From NCBI RefSeq assembly GCF_036669915.1, contig NC_089313.1, forward strand, positions 709,085 through 773,084: DNA of 64,000 nucleotides, written 5' to 3'. The notes under the pieces are model-generated. The model was not told the origin of the DNA, made no database searches, and saw only the letters and a program-made list of their open reading frames with translations. Of the stretch, positions 47,401 to 61,000 are shown piece by piece. The DNA comes from Pocillopora verrucosa (Eukaryota > Cnidaria > Anthozoa > Scleractinia > Pocilloporidae). Numbering within the stretch: position 1 is the first letter of the stretch; each line of letters opens with the position of its first letter. The position numbers and the translations under genes were made by a program.

Positions 47401-50400
47401 GCTCTTTAAGGTATTTTCATTCGTTCTGATTGGCTGTTGCGATTACTTTGGTTTTGGTATATGAGAGCCAATCGAACGGCGCTCTAAAGTAAGTGTAAAC
47501 GAGACTTACTTTTCTGCAGAACTGTGGCTTTGCTAACTTTGGAATTCCTTTGACTGGCAAGTGACGGAACAAGTGACATCAACTGATCGAAGCCCATCTG
47601 GACAGAAGCAAACCGATAACTATGCGTTATTATCACTGTAAGATTTTATAGACTTTAGTACAATCACCTACAAAGTAGAAGGAATAAACCAAGAACTGGA
47701 GGATGACTGACTGGCTGACAGACTAAATGAGCTCAGTGCCTGACGATTGCCTGGTTGAGTGACTGAGCGAGAAAGTCAGCAGCTAACAAACCGACCAACC
47801 CTTTTTCATTTCACACTTACTTTAATATTACCACGTCTTTTCTGTTCCGCTGTTATGTGCGAAATTCGTCTGTGTTCCTGACAGAGCAGAAAAAAGCCTT
47901 ACACATCAATTTATATCAAACAAATCACAGTGTTAAATAAATTGCTGAGACCGATACAATTTCATGATAGGACTAAATTCCTTTATCTTCACACTTTGCA
48001 CGGAGGGAAAGTCAAGATAAGGAATTCACTTATTTGCTCACTTTTGCGAGACGATGGCAAAGCATCAGTGAAATAGCAAATGTAATCCGACAGATGACTG
48101 TGGAGTTGGTAGGCTCACTTATCGAGACTTTACATATGCATGACTAATTGAGAAGAAATACTTGTGCAGTATACAGTATAAAGTCTCACAACAAATCTCA
48201 CATGACGTTCTAACAGTTTAACTTACCTTGTACTGCTCCCGCTGTTCTGCAGTTACAGGTCTTGTCTGTTTGGCAGGCGGCTAAAATAAAAGAAACTTGG
48301 TTTCAAAAATGACATACAATGTCGATAATTTTTCTACACTCAAAAGGTATCTGTCTGTCTGCTTAACCTTTAGACATTAATTTATCCCTTCGTTTACAGA
48401 TTTATGATTTTTTGGGTGGAAACCTGGTGCTTCTGTGTTGTCTTCTTGAGGAAAACTTTTCATCCGACTCACTGTACCTCTCTTTGGCAAAAAGAATCCT
48501 AAGTAAATGGACCAGCAACTTGACTAATGTGCTAAGAAAAACAGGACAGGTTTTGTTTTGTCAAAAGTATTCAGCTTAATTTTTTCCTAGTGATTTAATT
48601 ACTTGGGGCTGGTCTGTTTAAGGCGTCCAGATGGTAATTGAAGCGCGGTAGTAGCGCAGACCGAAAATAGGAGAGAGGCTTGGACAGGGTCGCGTGGGCT
48701 TGGGGCGGCTCATGAGACCTGTCCCAAACCTCTTTCCCTTTTCGCCTTGTCACCCAATTTACTAAGTAAACACCTGGAACAAGCTACTCTGAGGCGTGTT
48801 CCCAGCCGTATGTTGAATTGATTATTCGTTCCACTTACAGGCGTTTTTGTTGGCCTCATTCCTCCTGTGTCCTGAGATTCAGTCACAAGACCAGTAGTTG
48901 ACACTGCAACAGCTGAGGGAAAGAAAGCTCAAATTTATCCCCTGAATTTAACCACAATTCCTGATATTGTTACCGTTTTATAAAAGGTACACCCTCAAAT
49001 CATGATAAAGAAAAAATTGATCGTAAAAAAAAGTATGTAACTCACCCATTGAATTCTTGGCTCCAGCGCTCATAGTCGCAACTGTTTGTAGAGGAGAGGA
49101 ACTATTGACAGCGCTTGATGGTACAGGAACAGTAACCTAAGTGGCACATAACAGCGCAAAAAATTAGAACTCTGCCCACTCAGCGAGTTTTCCATTAGAA
49201 TATTTAGACTGAAAAGGACAACGTGAAATATAAGCTTATACAGCAACGGCACAAGTTCAAATTCCGCTGAGGTCTAAGATCAAAATACATGATAAATACT
49301 TTAAGAAACCCGCTTACGCTGTTAAAAGGCGAATGGAGTGTTGAAAAATGGGGACATAATATTGACAATCCGTTTCGTAGCTTCCACAAAGACGAGCGTC
49401 AATTAATTGCATTCAATTGGCACACTTTGCCAAGACGTTCACGCTAGTCTTTCTTCTAATCACTCGTCTTCAACAACGATTTCTACTTTATAATATCCCA
49501 TCAATAAAGAATTTGCTACTCACCGACTGAAGCGTTGCGGGTGAAAGACCTAGCTGTGCTAAAGACAATGTGCTCAGGTTAACACTCGCTGGTAAAAGAA
49601 TCCTCTGCCCCTGAGCTGTAGGATGTCCAACATTCACTACCTGCGGCATGGATGAGGTTGATACCTCGGGTACTCCTCCCATTTGTCCAGTAGGTGTATC
49701 ATGGACAGTTTGCAGATTACCCTGAGGGGAGATAATAACTGCCGCCTGCGGCAACACATTTTGATTCACAGCTGGCACAGGAACTTTATTTGAGGGCGTG
49801 TGCTTGATGGTGACAGTTGGAACCGGTACGCTGTTTGATGTGATCAACGCGGCTTGCAATGGCGATTGTGAAGTAAAGTTACTAACTGGTGTTGTTGGTT
49901 TGCTGGACGTCGTGGGTTGAATAGCTACATTGGGCGGTGCTCGCAATAAGGACTGCAACGCTTGGGTGATGGCATTTTGATTTTGGGGTTTCATCTGAAG
50001 TGATGGCTGCATAGGAGCAGTTTTATGTTGAACAGCCTGCGGCTGTTCTTGTTTGTGCTGAGTCGCTTGCGTCGTTCCTACGTTACTTAAGGTACTCAAT
50101 GCATTAACAAGCTCTGTTGGGACGCTTTGTTTCTGTAACACTTGTTTCAACTGGTAAAGCTGATTCAGCAGAGAAGGGTCTTGTGTACTACTCATATTAC
50201 CAGTATCTCTTGTTTGCATGGGCACTGCAGTATTAGAAGGGGATGGCTGAGTGAGGAGCTGACCTAAAACGGAGCTGTTTGTTTGGTAGGATTCAGAAGC
50301 AGCTGGGGTTGGATTAGCCACAGGTGCTAATAACAACTGTTCCAAAAGATTCGCATTTGTAGTAAGGCTCCCCGTTAACTGCGGTGTATCTGCAGTGCTA

Positions 50401-53400
50401 GCAAATGTTGGTGACTGAGATGACAGTGCTGCCACAGTGTTTCCAAGATGCTCTGGAGTAGACATCTTTCGTCTGCGCTGCGATGTACTTGGCGCTGCTG
50501 CTGGAGCTGGAGGTAAGCGTTGGTGCGGCTGTTGACCTAAACTCAACAAAGATGAATCTGACATGATACGAGGAAATCCTCCTCTCTTTTTCCTTCCCGA
50601 GTGATGTGTTGGATTTGGGGCTGGATGTGACGGTTGGTTTGCTATCTCCGACGAATGCACTGTGGGTAGCGATGGAGGTGATGTCGGACTTCTAGACATG
50701 CTCGCTAAACTGCTCAGTTTAGAGTCAGACATGTTTCTCGGTAGACGGACCCGTTTGGCATTAGAGGCTGTTGGTAAGGAAGGGATCCTTGTGCGGGGCT
50801 GTATGGACTGCAAATGTGCCGCTAAATTGGGGGCTTCCAGCTGTGGTGGTAAATTACTTTCCATGGAGGGAAACAAATTTGTGTGGAGAGATGTCCCCAG
50901 TTGAGACAAGTCCATTGTGTATAACTGTGTATCAGACACATTCCTAGGCAACCGCCCCTTCCTCTGTTGGCTCGAGGCATCCATTTGCCTGGCCGTGTTA
51001 AAGGGATCCACATTACCAACAAACTGGTTGGTAGGGGAGAAAACATTATTACCACGAGACTGAAGCTGTTGAGCTTGAATCTGAATTTCCTCCAGCGGAG
51101 TCTGATGATGCTGCGGTGGCGATGTTGGGTAGGGTGGCAGCTGAGGCTGTTCAACAGGGGAAGCTAGTCTGGGTGATGTAACAACCTGCTGCTTGTTCTG
51201 CACATGTATGCTTGGGTCAAGTTGTGAAGTGAAGCTTCCTCCTTGCAGCACATTCCCGTAGTCATAAGTGAATTCCACTGTCGGATTGGCACTTGAAATG
51301 TCCATGAGTACTTGTCCATCTGGTTGCATGACCTGTTGACGCAACTGAGAATTGTCCACTGTTTGGGTTGGGAACATTTCTTGTGTGACAGATTCATAAG
51401 CCCCTGAATGATCCATAACCTCCTCTTGTCCTGATGCAGTTGACTCATATGGGTCACCTTGGTTCACATACACTGTGGCGTTTGGTGGGGCAGGAGCAAC
51501 GGCCTGGCGCTGATGGTAGTCACCCTGCTGTACGTAACTTGGTTGATTTCCTGCATGTTCAGCTTGTTTCACAAGCATTCCTACAAAAATGAAAGCATCC
51601 TGAAATTAGCACTGAATCATACTTAAAGTGATTTTAGACTGGGTGTCTCGATACCAAAATCAAAGACATCACATCAGCCAATTAGAACAAAGGAAAAATC
51701 CCAAGGAGCCAATGAGGATTCAAAATAAAAACGAATAGCATGAAGCTAGGGAAAACGCAAGTGAATATGTTGTATTACTTTTAATCTTTTAATTTTTCCA
51801 GACCAATCAGAGGGCAAAGCAAGCAATATCACTGCAATTCCTAAACTGAAAATTGCACTCTATGCCGGGTTATTGACATTTCTAAATGCCGCGCATGTAG
51901 TTAGAAAGAAGTGGATACTATTTGTAGTCCTAACTTGGCTAAGGATCTTACCAGTAAGAGTTTCAAAATGCTCCATAAATTCGTCTAAATTTGGCTGCAA
52001 GCTATCTAGAGTTGGAACTTGAAAAACATCTGATGCTTCTAAAGAGAAAGTAATAAAACTAAATTAAACCCTAAAACTCCCATGAGCGACCAAGACAGAG
52101 TTTCTCCTTACATTATCAAGCAGACAAGTGATGAGAATAAAGAAAAATATCAATAAAAGGATTATGTTGGTCCAATACCAAATTCTTCAAACTAACATTA
52201 CAAGAACTGTATGGCACACAGTAAGGAGAATTACTAATGAGATCTTGGGAATAAAAGTGTTCACTGATTGCAAATACCACACATATTCATAAACTGCTAA
52301 AATTTCATCTTCATGTTTGTAATATTCTGTTTGTGGTAAAATTACAAAATTCCATGTCTAATTGGAGATGTCCTGTTAGCTTTTACTTTGGAAAGCATCG
52401 AGTTTTGTGTATTGTTGAGCTATATAGAATAAAGATTGTTTTTAACCTCTTGCTCTGTGAGACAGTGGCTGTTGTTGAAGGGCTTCTTGTGGAATTACAG
52501 CTCCTCCAAAGTTGGTTTGACGAGAAGTGAAAAGTGTGTCGGGCAGAGCAGACAAAGCTAAGTCTATGAAAAAATAAAAAAAACAAACCTTAATTATTCA
52601 ACTCCTTGGGATAATTAGATGGTTTACAAATTATTAAAGAGATGAGTATCAGAGAAGGGTAGCAAAGGAGGTGGGGGGGGGGGGAGGGAAGGTCCTGATC
52701 ATGTTCCATGCAAAAATTTCAGAAAAATTCATGCATTATGTGCATAAAAATTTCTCTTATTGGGAGTAAGGTTTCAGGGAAATCTTGAAGTTTTCACCAA
52801 ATGAAAGAAAAAAATCACAGGTCACACATAACCCAGATAGCAATTCATGAATCACACATGCCTTTCTGTAAAATTCACATTTCACATATCAATTGACCTT
52901 GATCAGGTGTCATGTACATTCCCCTTGCCACCCTCTCAGGGATCAGCTAAATTTCATTCCTTTAATTACATATTAAAAGTGTATAAATATCACAAGATAA
53001 ATACATATTTTGAGAAAAATCAAAATGAACAGTTAAAAAAGGCAGCAGAATAGTATTACCATCATTAAAAGCTGTGTCCATAATATTTAGCATGTGATCT
53101 ACTTGAGCATTGCTGCCTGGGGCAGCTGGAATAGTGAAGAGGTTCTCATCTCCACTGTCTGAGCTTATTGTCCTAGAAAAGATCAAATAAGGGACTCAAA
53201 AAGACCAACAAGATGTTTCTGCAAACTATATCAACACATCCATTAAGGGGATAAGTTTCTAAAGAAATTGTGGTGCTGTGTTGGAGGGAGAGTAAAACAG
53301 GGGAATTTAGTATTATCAAATGAGTTGATAATGTAAATTAGCCGCTGTATTAAGAGTTCAAAAGCTGATGTTTCAAGCATTGGCCCTTTCTCAGAGTGAA

Positions 53401-56400
53401 AAGGGGAGCTAATGCTCAAAATGTCAGCTTTGAAACTCATTACGGTGACCAATTTACGTTATCAACTCAGTTGATAATACCAAATACATCATCAGGCAAA
53501 CAGCTGATGAGAAGTGAAGAAATACATTAACCTGGTGATGATCTCCACTTTGTGGCTGAATCTTCAACCTCCATAATAAAAAATGCCTCTTTTTGGAACA
53601 TTTCTCACCCATGCATACCACCAGATAAGATAATTATGATGAACTTTATTCCAGTGTTAATACACTTTAACTATATGAGCTAATTGGAGATACATAAAGC
53701 TTTTCATATAATACTTAAGCAAGCAAAAAAGCTGGTTTTTAACTGAGTGCATAAAACTTTGTATTTTTAAAGTCAGTGGAAGGATGAAAAATTTTAGTGT
53801 TTTAGTCACACAATATAGAGTGATTCTGCATTAGAAATCCAATATCAGGTAACACGGCAGAAATGTCCTCTGTACAAACCTCTTTCTTTTTCTCTCTTTT
53901 TCCTCTAGCTTCTGAGCAATCTCTTGATCAATCTGCTGTGCCTAAAATTAAGCCACAAAAGAAATCTTAAAATCAACTAAGGTTTTAAATATAGAAGTAA
54001 GAAAGTTATGTACATAGGTTTAAAGGTTTCACATTAGTTCTGTGCATTCAAAATGTACATTCCTGATGGTTCTGTCAACAATAGATCTTATGACTAAAAA
54101 GTGGCAAAATTCTTCAACATACCCGTAGGCTCAAATGAGAAAGTGGACTGGTATTTACAGGAGAATTTGACCACTGAAAAGAAAAGTGGAAAAGAAGACT
54201 ATGCATTAGAAATAATAATAATATGAATATTTGAGGAGACATAAAATGTGTGTTTAATTAATTTCCCCATGAAGATGCTGAACATTTCCTGGTAAATTAC
54301 TTGCTAGAAATGAGTCAAGATAACAACTTCCATCTGATAAGTTTGAGCGTCCTCATTTCCTGTTTTCTGGGAAAAGCATGGATATCATGGGGAAAAGTTA
54401 CATGTTAATCAAGAGCTAATAAACACAATTCACAAACCTTTTTGTAATATATTCTTAGTTTTTTGTACTCCCTAGCTACAGCCTCCAACTTTCTCCTCCA
54501 ATAACGACCCTCAAGTATAACAGCCTTTAGAGTGAAACAAAGTACATCCAGTTAATGCTACCATACAAAGAACATTTGATCAGAATTACATTTTTGTTAA
54601 ATTTTGATACGCTAGTTTTGAAAGTTAAAAAACATTCAGCTTCATTGAAGAGAAAAAACCACATCCATTATAGTTTTTTAGAGCTACAATTCAATCCCAG
54701 ATAATGCTGTTTTTGTCATAATCAAGCAATGTGTTAAAAAAAAAACTCACAAAGGGTTTCTTCTTAAAGGGCTCCTTTTCCTCAGAAAGCGGATTGACAA
54801 ATTGACAAAACAATGGTCGCCTCCCCTTGGAATCTGTAGACAGAAAACACATATCATCAGTCGCTGGCTTTATCTTAGACATCCTTCAAGACTAAAAACC
54901 TAAGTGCCTTTAGAAGCGTGCAAAATGTCTCATAACAAAGTCCTCCATTATTTCTGATGGAAGAAACATCTGTCATCCATTCTTGTTGCTAATGGTTATC
55001 CCTCCTCTTTCGAACAAAGGGTAACAAAAACCAAGACAGCCAGCACTGATCCCCCTATGGAGTTCAGATCCACTGCAGTCCTGCCCTATGTCACAGGCCT
55101 CTCCAAACAACTTTGCTGCTGTCTACAACAACAAGGCGAACGCACTATTTTCAAGTCAGAGACTACCCTATGATCACAACTAGTGAACCCAAAGGATGCT
55201 GTTGACCTGGTTAACCAGGATGGCCTAAACAGAATTTCCCTGTGAGTGTGGGAAGGTGTACATCGGTGAAGCTGGCAAACCTCTGCAGGAGAGAATCAAG
55301 GAACACAACAAGGGTATGTGACTTGCTTAGACACAGACCTCCACCATTTCAGAGCACACCCACAACACTGAACACTGCCTGCTCTGGAACGAAGTACATG
55401 GGTGAAAGAGGCAATTCACCTAAGGCTTTACCCTAACAACATCAACAGGGACAGTGAAGTTGAAATCCCAGAAGCCTGGATGTTGACAGATGCATCCAAT
55501 CACAGCTGAGCACAACAGTAAAAGGGTGATGTGAACTCAATCAACCTTTTCACCTGAAGAAGACTAGCATTCAGATCCACATCCAAAGTGACCACATTGT
55601 GAGACATTCAATTCTATTTATCTTTTGAAAAACATACTTTTTATACTCACATTGGATATGCCAACATCTCCAAATTGCATTGTTCAATCGTGTCTTTTCA
55701 GCAAACTGTAACTTCTGGCTTCTGAAGTTCTTCCATTTTGGTGAGATTAGAAAGCCTCCCCTGAACAGAAATAAGAATGTGACTCTGTCAGATGTAGCTC
55801 CAATTACTAGACAATATCATTTTCAATTTTTTACAGTGCCCCTGAAATTGTGGGGTACTGGGAGGGGGGGGAGGGGGGATGGGGGAATAAATATTAAGAT
55901 AGTGGTGGTTTCAATTAGAGCCGGAAACTTGGCAAAATGGCTGCCTATTTTCTTTGAAATTATCAATATTAAAGTAAAGATTGAACTTTCATTAGCCTCC
56001 TACTTTGTAGTTTTTCTGTCTACTTCAAAGCTCACTGACACCCTTGAGATATCCATTGAGAAAAGCTTCTCATAATATATATTCAATATGTATATCTGCG
56101 AGCTCAGGAAACTTGGTTGAATACACAAAATTAAGGTTTTTCACATACATTTTCTTAAGGCAGAAACACTAGTTTTTACAGGATTTAAATGAAAGTAGCT
56201 TTGAAAACTAGAGACCAACTTTTTTTCATATAAATATAAATATTAATTGAGGTTGATTTTCCTCTGTTTCCTTCGTCTCTAGTTATGTGTAGAGATTAAA
56301 GAAAAATTCCAATACCATGCTACAAAACAAAAACGACCTTACTTTACATTAAATAAGTAATACCATTTGACACTAATTTATGCATGCTGTTGTATATTGG

Positions 56401-58084
56401 TATAAATTCTCAAAAGAATCTTTCTAAAACATTGATAAAAGCCTTGGCATTCTTTAGAATAGTGAGAAAGTCACAGCTGTTGTCTAAATCTAATCCTGGC
56501 TATCCTGTGTTCATAGACAAGTGTCTTTTAAGCACCACACTGAACTTCGCCACATGCATATTGGGTTAACAGGAAGGAAAGAGGCAGTCTTAAGTAACAC
56601 TTATGGAACAAAAAAATCCTTGTTACATCTGTAGCAGCCTAGTGTATCTAATTAGCTATGGACATCTCTTACAACAAACCACCAAAAACAATCACATCAG
56701 CCTGTAGAAGATGGACAGTTTAATGCTCATGTAGTTGCAAGATGTTTTAATTTTGGTTACACAACTAGAAAGCTACTAATTTTGAGGACTAGGCAAACCG
56801 CATGGCCAAATGATTATGAAGCAACAACCAGGTTGTGTGTTCCAATGTTGAGAGAAAATAAATAAGCAAAAACATTCTAAACAAAAATACTAAGATTCCT
56901 CATGATTTTCAACATCTATGTCAGCTAGCAAGTTGGTTCTCCTGTTTAGGCCTTGCATCAAGTTAGGCTGCACATTTCTCTTCATTCTACCATGGTAAAA
57001 TGATATTACATGTTCATCCTAACTACTAACAGGTGGACATGGTTTGATGCTACTCTGGTTTACAGATTTAATGAATGTAACCGAAGAAGTTACAATTCAT
57101 AGACTGTAAACTTCTTCGGTTACATTCATTAAATCTGTAAACCAGAGTAGCGTCAAACCATGTCTGATTGTCCACCTGGTTGCCATGTGAACTTTAATAT
57201 ATATTTCTTTTTTTACTAACAGGTAATTGGTGAACAGTTAAAATTCAGAGAATCTTGAGTTGAAAGCACAAGGTGGGATACACTTAAGGGCCACTTTCTC
57301 CAAAATCCCACGAACTTCATAGGCCTTGACCCAAATTTTTAGATCGAGGTTTAGAAAGTAACTGACTTTGTTAAAAACAAATCAAAGCATTTCCTTTCTA
57401 ACAGTTTGATTGTTGAAGTGTCCAAATTATCAATATTGTGATCTTGAATGAAAACATGAGACACAAACATGGAACAGCTTCTCAGGAATTAAAAAGATTA
57501 TCAAGTTCTATCGACAAAAACTCGAAAGACGATTTTCATAGTCATACATTCTCAAACCGTTACAGTGAGAAATAATAAAAATACCAAACATGTGTATTAC
57601 ACGGTTATACATCTAAACACAATTGTCACGAACGCATGCAGTTATTCAGTGAAAGAGAGAATATCGATTGCTTTAACGCAAAGGAAACAAAATTTAACTG
57701 TATTTAATTCTATTAATCTCTTCGTTAATTTGTGCTATCTGATTAAAACGCTTTGAACTTCGTTCAATTGTTATAGGAAACTATCGTTGAAAACCTTATT
57801 AATATGCGAATTAATGGAGGACTTACAACAACAGCGACCCCCCGATTAGAGCCATAAGAAAACTCGGAAAATGTTGGAAAGGTTAAAAAAGCATCTGAGT
57901 CCACTTACGTTCCATATTCCAGCCTCATGCACTCGAACAACCTGGACAAGTTCTCATCGAGTGTGATTGAAGTTCGTTTTCTGTAAGGATCATTTGCTTG
58001 ACTTGTGTCGCGATTGTGTGCTGTGTAAAGCGAAGTGCTTTGTCCAAGTTCGCCAAGAGAGGTATATCTAGAATCCATGATCAT
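44462..58084 (-). CDS. MLXIP: Mondo-family bHLH-ZIP transcription factor (MLXIP/MLXIPL orthologue)
   Basis: Twenty-one coding exons in transcript order: 57909-58084, 55651-55760, 54751-54833, 54438-54524, 54123-54173, 53880-53941, 53060-53172, 52447-52563, 51952-52038, 49524-51580, 49046-49136, 48839-48912, 48227-48280, 47821-47877, 47510-47597, 46901-47000, 46433-46481, 45868-45899, 45688-45753, 45148-45272, 44462-44646. They total 3864 bp with phases closing throughout (1287 residues). The N-terminal Mondo conserved regions are clear: SRLFECMRLEYG, SPKWKNF, RLNNAIWR, ILEGRYWRRKLEAVAREYKK, ALPDTLFTS, SLQPNLDEFMEHF. Then comes a 685-codon Q/P/S-rich exon. The basic region RRISHITAEQKRRGNIK, helix-loop-helix and leucine zipper follow. 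The dimerisation and cytoplasmic-retention tail (HLFEEYNNTVSTASVEDF, WLEQHCSLPALRP) ends the protein. Family role: with Mlx, glucose-6-phosphate-responsive activation at carbohydrate response elements. The first ATG could also be 58078. Confidence 0.95.
46695..46860. mobile_element. Imperfect inverted-repeat element rich in GCAAGC
   Basis: The left arm GGGCGCAAGCGCAAGCACAA pairs imperfectly with the right arm TTGCGTTTGTGCTTGCTTCG. The middle holds a second short pair around CGGCCTCGACGG and GTCGGGGCCG. It is a probable MITE in a Mondo intron. Confidence 0.5.
52068..52263. mobile_element. Dispersed inverted-repeat element, copy E
   Basis: Starts CCCTAAAACTCCCATGAG and ends GAGATCTTGGGAATAAAAGT. 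It shares TTTCTCCTTACATTATCAAG and AGACAAGTGATGAGAATAAA with copy B. Intronic in Mondo, next to exon 51952-52038. Confidence 0.65.
52656..52935. mobile_element. MITE with AGGGTAGCAAAGG terminus and a G run
   Basis: An oppositely oriented relative of the element at 26582: AGGGTAGCAAAGG, then a run of about 12 G, an internal TGTGCATAAAA, and the decayed end TTGCCACCCTC. It lies in a Mondo intron. Confidence 0.6.
53319..53467. mobile_element. Fold-back Penelope-type terminal repeat
   Basis: Starts GAGTTGATAATGTAAATTAG and ends ACCAATTTACGTTATCAACTC, a near-perfect inverted pair. The centre holds TTCAAGCATTGGCCCTTTCT and GAGCTAATGCTCAAAATGTC, degenerate relative to the copies at 4797 and 32240. 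In a Mondo intron. Confidence 0.65.
54301..54415. mobile_element. Partial dispersed element, relative of copy F
   Basis: CATCTGATAAGTTTGAG, TTTTCTGGG and AAAAGTTACATGT match the right half of the element at 61687. The left half is absent. Confidence 0.45.
54950..55570 (+). mobile_element. Degraded Penelope-like element, GIY-YIG end
   Basis: Translating across several frameshifts and stops shows a C-terminal Penelope pattern: VTGLSKQL and FKSETT, then CECGKVYIGEAGKPLQERIK, the GIY-YIG endonuclease start, then EHTHNTEH. It ends with YPNNINRD and EIPEAW. It is far too broken to encode a protein. It lies in the Mondo intron between exons 54751-54833 and 55651-55760, antisense to the gene. Confidence 0.75.
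57028..57181. repeat. Long near-perfect hairpin in Mondo intron 1
   Basis: The left arm (57028-57091) and right arm (57109-57181) are complementary over about 63 positions with one mismatch in the stem core and one small insertion near the base (right arm, around AATCAGA). The loop is about 17 bases. The inner 43 bp, including ACTCTGGTTTACAGATTTAA and GTAACCGAAGAAGTT, pair almost without interruption. It could be a fold-back transposon relic or a transcribed hairpin. Confidence 0.9.
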
Positions 58085-61000
58085 GAAGTAGTTGTAATCC
58101 GTCGCATTTCGGAGATTTTCGCCCCAAACTGTTGGTCACAAGACAAACTCGAAGAAGTAATCAAATTTTGACTGTCCACCATTGTGGCCACCTCAGCCAA
58201 ATATGGTGCATTTCAAGCCCAGTCCTTTCTGTAGCGCAATTGACCGTGTCTAGCACAACCTTAGCATCCTTAGCACTAATTCTCTGCTAGTTAATCTTGT
58301 TTGTTTTGAGAAATTTACGCTTGATGTTTTATCCAATGACAATTTCAAATCAAGAAAGCAAAATTGCTAGAACTAGTTCGCAGGGCAGAGGAGGACAAAA
58401 AATGAGGGGAGAAAGAGGAGTTGAACTTTCAAAGCGAAGTTATGAGAAGTAAAAACTCAATCGCTGATATTTTAGCAAGGAAAGTAAAACTGTAGCGATG
58501 TGAAGTAAGATGTCGCTTTGTTTCTCCATTGCACCGAGGTAGGTTTATATCAGGCGCATATTTTACATCAAGATATTAAACTGTTGGAAAACCCGATAGA
58601 TTTCTTTAGACGTTATTCAGGGAAAGATCTAGAAAAAAGATATTTAATACCCACGAACATTTCAAGGATATCGATGACCACATTGCCTCACGTAGGCTCG
58701 GTATCAGAGTAAATTAACCCAGAAATGAAATGCCATCAGTACTCCTTATCGAGTCTTATTCACCGAGATGCAGTTCCTCTCACAGCGAAAGAGGCCAACA
58801 AAGACGCGACGGTTACAAATAACGATCATGATATTACACACATCACCCATGTGCTGAAATCAGAAAGTATTCGTTTATTAATACTTCCCAGGCCTCTCTC
58901 TTAAGCCTCTCCTAACTGTTCACTCCCAACTACGACCTGAGACTGTCTGAATTTCTTCAAAACAGTTAATTGTAAAACTCAGTGCAATCCAAGGCTGACG
59001 AGAAATAACTAGCACAGGCATCCTCAACATTATTCATCGGCTATTTGCTAAAAGACTCTAACTTTTCGACATAGTGTTGAAATTAAGAAATAAATCCTAC
59101 ACCTACTTTTAGTAGAACATTTCCTTTTGCTTAATAATGACAAAACCATGAGACACAGTTTTCTAATTATGTTATTCACCGAAAAAAGGAAGCCAGCCTT
59201 GAGTTAAAGGTCTTACTTAAAAGGACTGCTATCATTTCCCAGAAGTCGTCGATAACAATCTCAAAGCCGACTATCAGTGTTAAAATCGCCATGTGCCTTA
59301 AAACACTCAGAAAACTGACCGCCACCGAATAGCCTATAAGATTGCTTGTCAGACGAATTATTTTCTTCAACAGTGACTTTGTTTTTTACGGAGCAAAATA
59401 AGTATTACGGGCCGTAAAGAGATCTCTTATGGCCGTTGAGTATGCAAAAGGTATATACTGCAATTATTTGACTTTTTGACATTCTCGCCTACTGAGTCTA
59501 ATAATCATTTGACAAATAATTTAAGTATTACTTTGCGAGAAAAAATTATCCTCTACGTACAACTCCGGACTGTCATCAGTGTACACTAAGTTAGTTTGAA
59601 GAAACAGTTTTCGTAAGTACTTTTTTTAAAACTGGTTTCAGCGAGGTAAAGTTGATAAAATAGTATTATATGTTTCTGATTTTCCAGATGGAGCTCGGGA
59701 CTGGACTTTTAAATCTCACTCCCCTTCAACACATAACGTGTTGGCTCTTAAAACAAGAAAAAAAACTATAACTTTCTTATCAAAAATATTAAAAAGGATT
59801 TATCAAAGAACACTTAGGACTGTAGGTGGAAAGTAAAATCCTATCAAGAGGATAAATACGCGCCAAACTGAACCTACCTCGCGAGTTCAGGAGGGGGAAA
59901 CTAAACGACATCACTGCGGCATGAATGTTTTGCTGATCTGAACAATGTAACGCTCTGTTGAGAGATCACCCGTCTGCTAACTAAACAATAATTTAATAAA
60001 ATTGATTCTTACCTGAGCACTCTACCAACGACATCCTTTTCATGCATTCTAATCGAAACTCTGTAACTAATACACGTGAGAGACGGCTGATCTACAAAAG
60101 AAAGACAGTGGAACCGCGAGGAACCAACGTGACAAATTATAGCTATGGAAAACACGCGGGCTTCTTAAGGATTTTTTTTCATCTCCTGACCCGGCATAAT
60201 TTATCCTGACAGCTGCATATATAAGCTTTTTTTAGCCGCGGCTGTTCGTTATTAAGTCTAGAATTCAGGATTAATTTCTTTCATTAGTATAAAATTTCCT
60301 GTTTGACGTAAGCGCACTTTTAGGAAAGGATATTGTGTACGTGACACAGAATGTTTCGTGACGTACTCGTCTTATGACCTCACGATGAGTAATAATTTTT
60401 ATATCACACACCCTTTCTTCTATCACAAGATAGTGCGAGTTATTTTGAGGCGCGCTGTTATCTCATGCCAAAGAAAAAACTGTTAAATTGGTGTTACAAT
60501 TTTCTGTCGGTTTTCCTAGTATGATCACAAACGACCAAAGCACCTAAGCCTCGTCGCAGGCCTTGCGCCCGAGAAGATTGATATGTTTTTACAAGAGTAG
60601 ACCTCTGAGTCCTTCTTTTCTCTCAAAGTAGTATCGTAGGCATACTGCTGATCAAGTTTAAGCAATTCATTTTTATATTCTTCACACTATATATTATATA
60701 GGATACAGAAAAATAGAGTAAGTTGACAACTTTCTCTCCATTTTATAAAAATACATCCATTGTTTTAAAAGCCTCTCGTGCTTTTACAAAACTATACATC
60801 CGTTAAAAAATGTCATTTTGGTTTTAACATAAATGTTGACCATTCTCGTACAAGTCGCTTTTCACCGACAACTCAGTTACGAAATGCGTTTTCGACGGAA
60901 CCGATTGGTTGAGCGGATATTTCATATAACATGGCTTTAGTTAAAGGATCTCTCTTGACACGGAGTAAACCAATCCCGAAATTACACGACAAACTATGAA

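Noticed and set aside
58518..58712. 64-codon plus-strand open frame near the Mondo start
   Set aside because: No motif or splice context; it overlaps the probable Mondo promoter or 5' UTR.
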